DNA of 34,253 nt from Bacteroidales bacterium (lineage in GTDB: Bacteria; Bacteroidota; Bacteroidia; Bacteroidales; Lentimicrobiaceae). Location: contig JAGXGB010000037.1 in NCBI GenBank assembly GCA_024636955.1, positions 1 to 34,253 on the forward strand, given 5' to 3'. Numbering within the stretch: the stretch's first letter is position 1; every line of letters starts with the position of its first letter. Shown piece by piece: positions 1 to 8,110 of this stretch. The position numbers and the translations under genes are program-made. The notes under the pieces are model-generated. The model was not told where the DNA came from and did no database searches. It was given only the letters and a program-made list of their open reading frames with translations.

Positions 1-534
1 GTATTGCATACTGAGCATGCCAATAAATGGAGGAAATGGCTGTTTTAGTATAATAATTACTGTGCTGTCATTTATGGCAATAATGTTTTTTGTGCTTCCC
101 ACCATATCAACATGGTTCATTATCCATGCACCCGGTGAAGCAAGTCGGTTATCAGCAAGTCGTTGTAGACTGTAAACAACATCAGCGGCAAATACCTTTC
201 GTCCTTTTCCACCTGGAAATACTTCAGAATCATGAAAATAAACATCATTACGCAGGAAGAAACTGAATTCACTTGCATCAGCAGAAACTTCCCATTTATG
301 AGCGATGCAAGGTTTGATTTGCAATGTGCTGTCAAGCTGAACCAGACCATTAAATAATTGGTTGACTACCCAGATATTGGCCTGGTTACGTGCAAATGCC
401 GGATCAAGAGAGGTAATTCCGGCAGCTTCATTGTACTTGAATACAGTTAGGTCACTATCATAATTGTCAGCTCTTTGGCAAGCTGTGATACTGAAAAAAA
501 TAAATAAAGAGATTACAAAAACCAGACGATTCAT
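1..534 (-). CDS. Peptide/oligopeptide-binding lipoprotein of an ABC transporter (SBP family 5), partial
   Basis: The first 178 codons of a gene that runs off the left edge; the frame is open from the ATG at 534 to base 1. The N-terminus is a lipoprotein signal: Asn-Arg, a hydrophobic stretch, then a lipobox ending in Cys19 (SITAC). After it come segments typical of family 5 extracellular solute-binding proteins (DppA/OppA): 'TSLDPAFARNQANIWVV', 'LFNGLVQLD', a 'HKWEVSADASEFSFFLRNDV' strand pair and 'FAADVVYSLQRL'. The family binds peptides (sometimes nickel or haem) for an ABC importer; substrate cannot be told here. Being a lipoprotein in a Gram-negative, it is probably anchored to a membrane facing the periplasm. 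No permease genes are visible because the 3' side is outside the window. Divergent from the M1 peptidase gene, which could supply peptides, but that link is inference. Confidence 0.85.
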   Translation of the reverse strand, partial: MNRLVFVISLFIFFSITACQRADNYDSDLTVFKYNEAAGITSLDPAFARNQANIWVVNQLFNGLVQLDSTLQIKPCIAHKWEVSADASEFSFFLRNDVYFHDSEVFPGGKGRKVFAADVVYSLQRLADNRLASPGAWIMNHVDMVGSTKNIIAINDSTVIIILKQPFPPFIGMLSMQY

Positions 535-553
535 CAAGATATGTTCCTTCAGG

Positions 554-561
554 CAAAGGTA
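554..561 (-). promoter_or_regulatory. Candidate -7 element (TACCTTTG) for the peptide-binding lipoprotein gene
   Basis: TACCTTTG on the minus strand matches the Bacteroidota -7 consensus TAnnTTTG, 20 nt before the ATG at 534. No TTG at the usual 19-20 nt upstream distance was seen. Confidence 0.45.
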
Positions 562-593
562 TTACAAAATTGAATGTACACCTTATGCTGCAA

Positions 594-616
594 TTGAGAC
601 ATATATAGTATATTTG
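594..616 (+). promoter_or_regulatory. Candidate promoter of the M1 peptidase gene
   Basis: TATATTTG at 609-616 matches TAnnTTTG and lies 20 nt before the ATG at 637. A TTG at 594-596 sits 12 nt upstream of it instead of the usual 19-20 nt. Confidence 0.45.
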
Positions 617-636
617 AAAATTCTAACCTAAATACC

Positions 637-2631
637 ATGAGAAAGATTTTTACGATTGCAGTTTTAAGTTTAATAATAGGTCAACTTGCTCTGGCTCAGG
701 AATACCAAGGAAAGCGAGGAAGTGAGTTATGTGCCGAGCGAAAGCAAAACATGCAAGAACAGATGTTGAGATCTGTCCTTGAGTCACCCAGTCATTCTTT
801 TGATGTAATAAATTACGATTTGGATCTTGATTTATTTAATTGCTACACGTCACCATACCCGAAAAGCTTCACAGCTACAAACACGGTAACATTTAGAATT
901 GATACAGCCCTTTCGTCAATAGTATTAAATGCTGATAACACATCACTTGCTATTATATCAATAGCCGGCGATGGGGTATCATATACACATCAGGCGAATC
1001 AGTTGGTAATACAACTTAACAGAACGTACTTACCCGGTGAAATAGCTGAGGTTCTTATCAGGTATAACCACCTTAATGTTACTGACTATGCCTTTTATGT
1101 AAGCAATGGATTTTTATTTACAGATAGTGAACCACAAGGGGCACGAAAATGGTTTCCCTGTTATGATGACCCAAGCGATAAGGCAACACTTAGTTTACGT
1201 GCAAAAGTTAAAACCAATGTAAAACTTGGATCCAATGGCCGATTAGCTGATTCTGTTAAAGTAGCTGATTCATTGTGGTACACCTGGATAAGCAGAGATC
1301 CTATAGCTACCTATTTAATGGTGATATCATCAAGAGTGAATTATAAACTTGATATTGTAAAACGGGTGAATCCATTAAATTCAGCTGACACTTTACCGAT
1401 ACGCTTTTATTACAATCCCGGAGAAAATCCAACAGCCATGAAAGCTATGATTGTGCCTTTGACTGATTATTTTGAATCATTGTTTGGAGCACATCCTTTT
1501 GAGAAAAATGGTTTTGCCACTGTTGGGCCTCAGTTCACATGGGGAGGTATGGAGAATCAAACATTAACCAGCCTTTGTCCGGGCTGCTGGGAATCGTCCC
1601 TTATTGCTCATGAATATGCTCATCAGTGGTTTGGTGATATGGTAACCTGTGCTACATGGGCTGATATTTGGTTAAATGAAGGATTCGCAACTTATGTGGA
1701 AGCGCTTTGGACAGGTGAACAGTTTGGTCAACCGACATATCAGCAAGAGTTGGAATATAATGCATACAATTACATGAGTAATAACCCCGGATGGGCTATT
1801 TCAAATCCTGACTGGGCTATTACTCCCCCATCAAATAATGTGCTTTTTAACTATGCTATTACTTACATGAAAGGTTCATGCATACTATACATGTACAGGA
1901 ATGTAGTTGGTGATTCACTTTTCTTCCATAGTCTTTATGAGTATGCCAATGATACTAACTTTAGATACAAGTCGGCCACAATACCTGATTTCATTGTAAA
2001 GATGAATGAATCAACAGGTATGGAACTTGACTGGTTTTTCAATCAGTGGCTATACACTCCTAATCATCCCACTTATGCAAACACCTATTCCTTTAATCAG
2101 CTAACCGGTGACCAATGGGAAGTTAAATTCAACATAAAGCAAACTCAAACGAACACAGGATTTTTCACAATGCCAGTTGAGTTTAAGATTAACTTTGGCG
2201 GTGCAGGTGGTGTTGGCGACACGGTATTTACAGTAATGAATGAATTTAACGACGAAAACTATTCTTTCATTTTTAACAGACAGCCTGTATCATTACAGTT
2301 CGATCCAAATAACAAAATCTTATTGAAGACAGCTTCACTGGTTGTTGCAAATGAGGTTGTTGATGGCATACCTGATGAAGTTCTAAGATTAATTCAAAAT
2401 CCTTCAAAAGGGCAGTTCAATGTCGTTTATTATAGCACAAAGAATACTGTAGCTGATGTGCAGTGTTTTACCCAGTCAGGCGAAATGGTTTATAATCATA
2501 ATAATCTGAGCATCAATACCGGGGATAATAGTGTTAATATTAATCTATCAAATTTAGCTACCGGAACCTATCTGGTTAGGTTTATGTGCGATGGTAAGAT
2601 TTATACCCGAAAGGCAATGATTGTGAAATAG
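637..2631 (+). CDS. Exported M1 family zinc aminopeptidase with T9SS C-terminal sorting domain
   Basis: A 664-residue zinc aminopeptidase that removes N-terminal residues from peptides. A signal peptide covers residues 1-20 (ends ALA-Q). An M1 N-terminal beta domain follows, then the substrate-binding GGMEN motif at residues 303-307 and the zinc site HEYAH (His325, Glu326, His329) with the third ligand Glu348 in NEGFA, i.e. the HExxH-x18-E spacing of M1 gluzincins. The last 80 or so residues form a T9SS type A sorting domain: 'NPSKGQFNV', an 'LATGTYLVRF' strand and a short basic tail. In Bacteroidota such a domain directs the protein through the outer membrane via the Por secretion system and is then cleaved, so the enzyme is probably surface-bound or secreted. 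Monocistronic between a divergent promoter and a terminator. Confidence 0.95.
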   Translation: MRKIFTIAVLSLIIGQLALAQEYQGKRGSELCAERKQNMQEQMLRSVLESPSHSFDVINYDLDLDLFNCYTSPYPKSFTATNTVTFRIDTALSSIVLNADNTSLAIISIAGDGVSYTHQANQLVIQLNRTYLPGEIAEVLIRYNHLNVTDYAFYVSNGFLFTDSEPQGARKWFPCYDDPSDKATLSLRAKVKTNVKLGSNGRLADSVKVADSLWYTWISRDPIATYLMVISSRVNYKLDIVKRVNPLNSADTLPIRFYYNPGENPTAMKAMIVPLTDYFESLFGAHPFEKNGFATVGPQFTWGGMENQTLTSLCPGCWESSLIAHEYAHQWFGDMVTCATWADIWLNEGFATYVEALWTGEQFGQPTYQQELEYNAYNYMSNNPGWAISNPDWAITPPSNNVLFNYAITYMKGSCILYMYRNVVGDSLFFHSLYEYANDTNFRYKSATIPDFIVKMNESTGMELDWFFNQWLYTPNHPTYANTYSFNQLTGDQWEVKFNIKQTQTNTGFFTMPVEFKINFGGAGGVGDTVFTVMNEFNDENYSFIFNRQPVSLQFDPNNKILLKTASLVVANEVVDGIPDEVLRLIQNPSKGQFNVVYYSTKNTVADVQCFTQSGEMVYNHNNLSINTGDNSVNINLSNLATGTYLVRFMCDGKIYTRKAMIVK

Positions 2632-2646
2632 TATAGGTATTAAAAT

Positions 2647-2682
2647 AAAAAAATCACATACTTGATAGTATGTGATTTTTTT
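2647..2682. terminator. Bidirectional intrinsic terminator between M1 peptidase and lon
   Basis: A perfect inverted repeat, arms 2647-2661 and 2668-2682 with a 6-nt loop, flanked by A7 on one side and T7 on the other. It lies between two convergent genes and can terminate transcription in both directions. Confidence 0.9.
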
Positions 2683-2704
2683 ATTTTGTATTGGATTGAT
2701 ATTC

Positions 2705-5164
2705 CTAATTGCCCCTAACTTTGAGGTTGATGCTCTTTACTCCTGATTGTTCTTTCTCAAGTAAAGCAATGTTGATAACCTCTATCATTTGTTCAACATA
2801 GTGAAATGTGAGACCTTTAATATAAACAGGGTTTATTTCTTCTATATCTTGCTTGTTGTCTTTAGGGAGAATTATCTCCTTAATACCTGATCGGCGGGCT
2901 GCAAGGATTTTTTCCTTAATTCCTCCCACTGCAAGTACTTTTCCTCTTAAAGTGATCTCCCCTGTCATGGCAAGTCTGGCTTTAACTTTTCTTTTTGTAT
3001 AAGCCGAAGCAAGTGCAGTAAACATTGTAATACCTGCAGATGGACCATCTTTTGGTGTTGCACCTTCAGGAATGTGAATGTGTACATTGAACTTCTCAAA
3101 CAATTCAGGTTCTATACCGAGCTTATCACTCTTTGACTTAAGATATTCATACGCCAGAGTAGCTGACTCTTTCATAACATCGCCCAGGTTACCGGTAATT
3201 CCAAATCCACCTGTACCACGACTTAGACTTGTTTCTACAAAAAGGATTTCACCACCAACAGGAGTCCATGCAAGCCCTGTTACAACACCTGGAGCATGCA
3301 AATCGTCATCATTCGCATGCTGAAATTTTGATACTCCATGTAGCCTGTTAACATCAGCTTCTTTAAGCTTTATATTGTATTCATCACCAGTCACAATGAA
3401 ACGAGCCAGATGCCTGATAATTTTTGCAATGTTTTTTTCCAATGACCGTACACCTGATTCACGTGTGTACTGGTCGATAATTGTTTCAATTACTTTTTTG
3501 GAGAATTCTATTTGCTCAGGTTTTACGCCATGCTCAGTAAGTTGTTTAGGTATAAGGTGTCGGCGAGCGATTTCTATTTTCTCTTCAAGCAAATAACCAT
3601 TAATTTCAATTATCTCCATCCTATCACGCAATGCAGGATGTACTGTTGAAAGATTGTTTGCAGTTGCAATGAACATAACCTTTGAAAGATCATATTCCAA
3701 TTCAACAAAATTATCGTAAAATGTGCTGTTTTGTTCAGGATCAAGGACTTCAAGCAAAGCTGCTGAAGGATCACCATTTATATTTGCCCCTATTACCTTG
3801 TCAATTTCATCAAGTACAAATACTGGATTGGATGCTTTAGCTTTCCGTATGCTCTGTAAAATTCTACCAGGCATAGCACCAATATAAGTTTTACGATGTC
3901 CTCTGATTTCAGCCTCATCTCTCAAACCACCAAGCGACATACGGATATACTGCCTGTTTACAGCCTTGGCAATTGACCTTCCCAATGATGTTTTACCCAC
4001 ACCCGGAGGTCCAAACAAGCATAATATAGGCGACTTCATGTCACCTTTTAATTTGAGTACTGCTAAGTACTCAATGATTCTTTCTTTAACTGATTCAAGA
4101 CCAAAATGATCTTTATCAAGAACTTTCTGTGCTCTCTTAAGATCAAAATTATCTTTGGTATACTCATGCCAGGGCAGGTCAATAAGAACATCAAGATAAT
4201 TGAGCTGCATGGAATATTCCATAGCCGCAGGGTTCATCCTCTGCAACTTTGACAATTCCTTGTCAAAAGTGTCAGCCACATTGGCAGGCCATTTCTTCTT
4301 TGCTGCTCTCAACTTTAGCTCAGCTATATCCTGAGTGTGCGGATTGTCACCAAGTTCTTCCTGTATGGTTTTGAGTTGCTGGTTTAACAGATAATCGCGC
4401 TGTTGCTTATCAAGGTCTATCTTTACTTTACTCTGTATCTGATTCTTAAGCTCAATAATCTGCAATTCCTTAGTAAGTAAGCCCAACACTGTATTAGCCC
4501 TGTCGATCAGATCATCAATTGTAAGAAGCATTTGCTTCTCATCAAGAGAAATGTTAAGATTTGAAGAGATGAAGTTAACCAGGAATACAGGGCTTTCAAT
4601 ATTTCTTATTGCAAAAACACTATCAGATGGAAGATTAGGCGAAAGATTAATGATTTGAATAGCAAGGTCTTTAATCGACGACATTAAAGCATTAAACTTT
4701 TTATCCTTTACTACCCGTTTTGCTGTTTCAAAAGGAGTCACTTTTGCAATAAAATAAGGTTCATCCTGAACCATTTGCTTCATTCTGAACCTCTTTTTAC
4801 CTTGAATGATGGCCGTAGTGCTTCCATCGGGCATTTGCAAGATCTTGATAATATAGGCAATGGTGCCTATTTCATTAAGATCCTTAAAAGCAGGATCCTC
4901 TGTTTCAAAGTCTTTCTGTGCAACAGCACCTATAATCCTGTCGCCTTTGTAGTAATCCTTAATGAGTTTAATTGACTTATCTCTACCGACTGTAATTGGA
5001 ATAACTACACCCGGGAAAAGTACTGTATTTCGAAGTGGAAGAATTGGTAGTATTTCAGGCACCTCTTCGGCATTCATTTGTTCCTCATCTTCAGTTGAGA
5101 GTAAAGGAATAAATTCCGAATCGTTCTCTATCAGGTCAGTAAGCCCGAATTTGTCATTATTCAT
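2705..5164 (-). CDS. lon: ATP-dependent Lon protease
   Basis: An 819-residue cytoplasmic AAA+ serine protease that degrades misfolded and regulatory proteins. Order of parts: LON substrate-recognition domain (about 37-235, starting 'LPILPLRNTVLFPGVVIP'), a coiled-coil linker, an AAA+ module with Walker A GPPGVGKT at 385-392 and a Walker B segment 'VFVLDEIDK', then the protease domain. The catalytic dyad is visible as Ser709 in PKDGPSAG and Lys752 in GGIKEK; the 43-residue gap equals that of E. coli Lon (Ser679/Lys722). Length is normal for the family. The start is an ATG. A separate promoter with an overlapping dyad lies just upstream, so lon can be transcribed apart from the GlmU-like gene 149 bp upstream. 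Confidence 0.98.
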   Translation of the reverse strand: MNNDKFGLTDLIENDSEFIPLLSTEDEEQMNAEEVPEILPILPLRNTVLFPGVVIPITVGRDKSIKLIKDYYKGDRIIGAVAQKDFETEDPAFKDLNEIGTIAYIIKILQMPDGSTTAIIQGKKRFRMKQMVQDEPYFIAKVTPFETAKRVVKDKKFNALMSSIKDLAIQIINLSPNLPSDSVFAIRNIESPVFLVNFISSNLNISLDEKQMLLTIDDLIDRANTVLGLLTKELQIIELKNQIQSKVKIDLDKQQRDYLLNQQLKTIQEELGDNPHTQDIAELKLRAAKKKWPANVADTFDKELSKLQRMNPAAMEYSMQLNYLDVLIDLPWHEYTKDNFDLKRAQKVLDKDHFGLESVKERIIEYLAVLKLKGDMKSPILCLFGPPGVGKTSLGRSIAKAVNRQYIRMSLGGLRDEAEIRGHRKTYIGAMPGRILQSIRKAKASNPVFVLDEIDKVIGANINGDPSAALLEVLDPEQNSTFYDNFVELEYDLSKVMFIATANNLSTVHPALRDRMEIIEINGYLLEEKIEIARRHLIPKQLTEHGVKPEQIEFSKKVIETIIDQYTRESGVRSLEKNIAKIIRHLARFIVTGDEYNIKLKEADVNRLHGVSKFQHANDDDLHAPGVVTGLAWTPVGGEILFVETSLSRGTGGFGITGNLGDVMKESATLAYEYLKSKSDKLGIEPELFEKFNVHIHIPEGATPKDGPSAGITMFTALASAYTKRKVKARLAMTGEITLRGKVLAVGGIKEKILAARRSGIKEIILPKDNKQDIEEINPVYIKGLTFHYVEQMIEVINIALLEKEQSGVKSINLKVRGN

Positions 5165-5189
5165 ATAAAGTTGCTTAATAGTCTCTTTT

Positions 5190-5220
5190 CAATAATAAAA
5201 CTTGCCACAAATCCCCTCAA
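5190..5220 (-). promoter_or_regulatory. Candidate lon promoter
   Basis: On the minus strand, TTG (5220-5218), a 20-nt spacer and TATTATTG (5197-5190), which matches TAnnTTTG except for one base. It ends 25 nt before the lon ATG. No better match was seen in the gap. Confidence 0.45.
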
Positions 5221-5243
5221 TCATTCATAAAATGAATTATTCA
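5217..5243. promoter_or_regulatory. 27-bp dyad overlapping the lon -33 element
   Basis: Arms 5217-5228 and 5232-5243 pair at 10 of 12 positions around a 3-nt centre, with a perfect ATTCAT-aaa-ATGAAT core. The dyad covers the candidate -33 TTG of lon, which is where a repressor or an activator contacting sigma would sit. It is not the CIRCE element. The regulator is unknown. Confidence 0.4.
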
Positions 5244-5313
5244 AAATTTGTGCCATCATGGTGCTTTATGCTTTCACAAAGCTATCCGAATAACAAGTCT
5301 TAGAAAAAAAGGT

Positions 5314-6489
5314 TTACATTCTCCTGTAGTTATGCGTTAGGCTATATACGTTTTCCATTAACCTGATTTCGATTTCGTTAAATTCCAGATTACGGCGTTT
5401 ATACATTCCTTTTGCTATTTCAATAGCTTTTGCAGGATTAAAAGTTTGAAAACCGGCAACACCTCCCCATTTGAATGAAGAAATAAAATTACGTTGAAAC
5501 CCTGCACCGAATATGTTTGCACTAACACCAACAACAGTTCCTGTATTAAACATTGTGTTAATGCCGCACTTTGTATGATCACCCATAATCAATCCGCAAA
5601 ATTGTTGGTTTGTTTCAACAAAAGTTTCATCAGTATAATTCCAAAGCTTCACACTATCATAAGTGTTTTTTAAATTCGAGGTATTAGTATCAGCACCCAG
5701 ATTGCACCATTCAGCTATTACTGAATGTCCCAGGAAACCGTCATGTGCTTTATTTGAGTAACCGAAAATAACGGAATTGTTAATTTCACCACCAACTTTA
5801 GAGTGAGGTCCTACAGTAGTGCCTCCATATAACTTAGCCCCCATTTTTACGGTTGCGTGATCACAAATTGCAATAGGCCCTCTCAAGTTTGATCCTTCCA
5901 TAATAATAGCATCTTTTCCAATATAAATTGGACCAGTCGTTGCATTTAATGTTGCAGCAAATAGTTGTGCGCCTTCTTCAATAAATATATTTTCGGGAGC
6001 AAAAGCAATACAATGAGATGGTATTGGAGCGGATACTCTATTAGCAGTTATTTTTTTAAAGTCGTCTTCGATTGCCACAGAGTTTTTGGCAAAAATGTCC
6101 CATGTATTAAAAATTTCAAGACAATCAACATTTGTTTCAATTTCCTGAACTGCATTTGATTGAACCTTAAAATCTTCTTCACTCATTGCCATGGCAAGGA
6201 TAGTGTCGCCTTTGATGAGTGCATGTCCTGGCTCTAATTGCTTTATTTCAGCTACGAGTTCATCATTTGGGCATATCGCACCATTTATTATGATGTTGGT
6301 TTTTTCCTTTATTAGTGGAAATTTTTCAGCCAGGTAATTTTCAGTTAGTGTAGAAGTTTTTGTTTTTAGATGTAATTCCCATTTTTCACGGATAGTCAAA
6401 ATGCCAAAACGTATGTCAGCAACGGGTCTCATAAAGGTCAAGGGTAGCAGATTCTTCCTCCGGGATTCATCAAAGAGAACGTAATTCAT
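5314..6489 (-). CDS. GlmU-like sugar nucleotidyltransferase / left-handed beta-helix acyltransferase (TIGR03991 type)
   Basis: A 391-residue protein of a type found in Bacteroidota and described as an alternative GlmU-like protein. The N-terminus ('MNYVLFDESRRKNLLPLTF' then 'MRPVADIRFGILTIREKWE') is characteristic of the group and differs from the classical G-x-G-x-R loop of GlmU. The C-terminal half (about 190-345) has hexapeptide-repeat character typical of a left-handed beta-helix: repeated hydrophobic-G/A-x-x steps such as 'IYIGKDAIIMEGSNLRGPI'. The likely role is UDP-N-acetylglucosamine-type precursor synthesis in the cytoplasm, but activity has to be shown. It lies between rpmE2 and lon on the same strand. 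A candidate promoter lies inside the upstream terminator. Confidence 0.8.
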   Translation of the reverse strand: MNYVLFDESRRKNLLPLTFMRPVADIRFGILTIREKWELHLKTKTSTLTENYLAEKFPLIKEKTNIIINGAICPNDELVAEIKQLEPGHALIKGDTILAMAMSEEDFKVQSNAVQEIETNVDCLEIFNTWDIFAKNSVAIEDDFKKITANRVSAPIPSHCIAFAPENIFIEEGAQLFAATLNATTGPIYIGKDAIIMEGSNLRGPIAICDHATVKMGAKLYGGTTVGPHSKVGGEINNSVIFGYSNKAHDGFLGHSVIAEWCNLGADTNTSNLKNTYDSVKLWNYTDETFVETNQQFCGLIMGDHTKCGINTMFNTGTVVGVSANIFGAGFQRNFISSFKWGGVAGFQTFNPAKAIEIAKGMYKRRNLEFNEIEIRLMENVYSLTHNYRRM

Positions 6490-6519
6490 ATAGATTGGTT
6501 ATATAAGTATGTACAATCA

Positions 6520-6547
6520 CAAAAATAACAAAAAAAGCCCTTAACAA
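6520..6547 (-). promoter_or_regulatory. Candidate promoter of the GlmU-like gene, overlapping the rpmE2 terminator
   Basis: On the minus strand, TTG (6547-6545), a 17-nt spacer and TATTTTTG (6527-6520), a full TAnnTTTG match 31 nt before the ATG at 6489. The TTG lies in the loop of the rpmE2 terminator hairpin. Confidence 0.4.
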
Positions 6548-6556
6548 TGAAGGGCT
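6530..6556 (-). terminator. Intrinsic terminator of rpmE2
   Basis: Read on the minus strand, AGCCCTT and AAGGGCT (6556-6550 and 6542-6536) form a 7-bp stem with a 7-nt loop, followed by a T-rich run. It lies 35 nt after the rpmE2 stop. Confidence 0.85.
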
Positions 6557-6590
6557 CATGGAATATTATTAACATTAAACTGCTGAAAAC

Positions 6591-6863
6591 TTATTCTGCT
6601 TTAGTGCGGTTTTCAAAGTGTTTCTGGTATTTGGTTTTAAACTTATCAACCCGACCTGCAGTATCAATAAGTTTAATTTTTCCAGTATAGAAAGGATGCG
6701 AAGTGTTTGAGATTTCAAGCTTCACTAATGGATACTCATTACCGTCGTCCATTGTGATGGTATCTTTTGTAGAAACAGTAGATTTTGTGATAAATGTTTC
6801 TTCATTTGACATATCTTTAAAGACCACCATGCGGTACTCTTTAGGATGAATTTCTTTTTTCAT
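6591..6863 (-). CDS. rpmE2: 50S ribosomal protein L31, type B
   Basis: A 90-residue ribosomal protein of the large subunit, at the subunit interface. It starts '[19 protein letters not shown]' and contains the family's 'SHPFYTGK' and '[12 protein letters not shown]' segments. It has no cysteine at all, so it is the zinc-independent type B form rather than the zinc-binding CxxC form; in other bacteria type B L31 replaces the zinc form when zinc is scarce. Whether a second, zinc-binding L31 exists in this genome cannot be seen. It is monocistronic, with a full-consensus promoter about 95 nt upstream and its own terminator. The roughly 90-nt leader could carry regulation; no known element was recognised in it. 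Confidence 0.96.
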   Translation of the reverse strand: MKKEIHPKEYRMVVFKDMSNEETFITKSTVSTKDTITMDDGNEYPLVKLEISNTSHPFYTGKIKLIDTAGRVDKFKTKYQKHFENRTKAE

Positions 6864-6959
6864 TGATCAGTTTGTTTGAATGAATGCCCTTTTTACCTAT
6901 TGTTGACGGGGTTAGCACAGTAACTGATTATGGCTTATACCCGACAATTTTTGGGAATG

Positions 6960-6991
6960 CAAAATTATGCTTTTTACTCAATATAACAAAA
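6960..6991 (-). promoter_or_regulatory. Full-consensus promoter of rpmE2
   Basis: On the minus strand, TTTTG (6991-6987), exactly 19 nt, then TAATTTTG (6967-6960): both Bacteroidota elements at the usual spacing. The start of transcription should fall near 6953, giving an RNA leader of about 90 nt. Confidence 0.75.
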
Positions 6992-7017
6992 TTATAAAGT
7001 AAATATTTTTGGTACCC

Positions 7018-8046
7018 TTAAAATTGATGATTTTGAGTGCTGATATACTGAAAGAAATTATTCAGTTTCTCATAATTATGTGTTAGGGTTGACAGTGAGA
7101 GTGAAGGTATATTATCAAACCCATCCATTGAATTAAATGGCTTGTACATAATTGATAACTCATTGTTCATTATATCATCGACTGATGAGTATCTCTGAAC
7201 GCAAAGTACACCAGTATAACCAGCCTGAGATGCAGATTCTGTAACAAGCAGAGGTCCTATTTCATTAAATGAAAGATGGTTAATAATCATTGCTGATTTA
7301 CGATATTCAAAGTTGTTATAGTAACGATTATGAAATAACTGGTCAGCATATAATTCTAAAGCCGGAGTCAGGAGATCAATATTATAGTCCTGGGGAACGA
7401 ATAACACCTTAATATTCTGAGTTGACCTACCATAATACATGCAGACCATCTCGGTTATTTTATCTTTAAGAGAATCATCTTCATTACCATATAAAATATA
7501 GGAGATGCCTTTTCGATGTAATTGCAAAGATTGATATTTATTAAAGTAATCTATAGTGGTCGCCCCTAATTCTGATAAGGAAATTAAAGCACTGAAGTCA
7601 GTAAATTTATGGTTGTTTTCTTTTATGGTTCCCGCAAGGGCAGGGAAATTGTCAAGATAGAGAAGGAATTTTTTAAGGATGTATTGTTGATCGGAAGAAG
7701 GCATTACCTCACATGCATATCCATATTTGACCAATTGAAAAAGTTCGGCTACACCTTCGAGAGGTGCAACAGACCTGAATAGGACAGCAACTCTTTTTTC
7801 ATTTCCATTATATATTGATTGTTGTTCTTCGCCAATCTTTACCAGGTCTTCAGCAAGTAACTCTAACGCATAAACCACATGGTCAGCAATAAACCATGGA
7901 TTGTGTTGGCAGGATTCTAAAATAAGCTCATGAATAATTGTTTCACTTGATGCAGTATTAGTTTTACCACTCCTGTAATTAGTAACACTTTCTTTAAGTG
8001 AACACGCTAAACCTATTATCTGTTCGTTTATATTGAAAATACTCAT
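7018..8046 (-). CDS. LuxC-like (acyl-CoA reductase family) protein, apparently lacking the active-site cysteine
   Basis: 342 residues from the ATG at 8046. An in-frame TTG at 8064 is rejected because it lies within the candidate -7 element. The sequence resembles the LuxC/acyl-CoA reductase proteins found next to serC in many Bacteroidota: 'NPWFIADHVVYALELLAEDL' near the N-terminus and 'VLFVPQDYNIDLL' with 'NRYYNNFEYRKSAMIINHL' in the C-terminal half. LuxC-type enzymes reduce acyl-CoA or acyl-protein through an acyl-cysteine intermediate. Here the place where that cysteine is expected reads YYGRSTQN (residues 204-211) with Thr209 instead; the nearest Cys (202) lies in the preceding helix. The nucleotide-binding stretches ('FRSVAPLEG', 'SLSELGAT') also look unlike those of active members. 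It may be a non-catalytic relative. The comparison is from memory, not an alignment. Confidence 0.6.
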   Translation of the reverse strand: MSIFNINEQIIGLACSLKESVTNYRSGKTNTASSETIIHELILESCQHNPWFIADHVVYALELLAEDLVKIGEEQQSIYNGNEKRVAVLFRSVAPLEGVAELFQLVKYGYACEVMPSSDQQYILKKFLLYLDNFPALAGTIKENNHKFTDFSALISLSELGATTIDYFNKYQSLQLHRKGISYILYGNEDDSLKDKITEMVCMYYGRSTQNIKVLFVPQDYNIDLLTPALELYADQLFHNRYYNNFEYRKSAMIINHLSFNEIGPLLVTESASQAGYTGVLCVQRYSSVDDIMNNELSIMYKPFNSMDGFDNIPSLSLSTLTHNYEKLNNFFQYISTQNHQF

Positions 8047-8054
8047 AGGGCCTC

Positions 8055-8078
8055 TTTGCTGCAAAAATACTACATTTG
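8055..8078 (+). promoter_or_regulatory. Candidate promoter of the secreted protein at 8111
   Basis: TACATTTG at 8071-8078 matches TAnnTTTG; TTTG at 8055-8058 lies 12 nt upstream of it. Start of transcription near 8085 would leave a leader of about 26 nt. It overlaps the opposing -7 element at 8062-8069. Confidence 0.45.
8062..8069 (-). promoter_or_regulatory. Candidate -7 element of the LuxC-like gene
   Basis: TATTTTTG on the minus strand, a full TAnnTTTG match 16 nt before the ATG at 8046. No TTG was seen at the usual upstream distance. It lies inside the divergent promoter region, so the two promoters physically overlap. Confidence 0.45.
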
Positions 8079-8110
8079 TAAGTGATTGACCGATACCAAA
8101 ATATATTACC

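Noticed and set aside
3078-3596. Plus-strand frames opposite lon
   Set aside because: They lie over the conserved protease and AAA+ parts of Lon and show no family features; shadows of the real gene.
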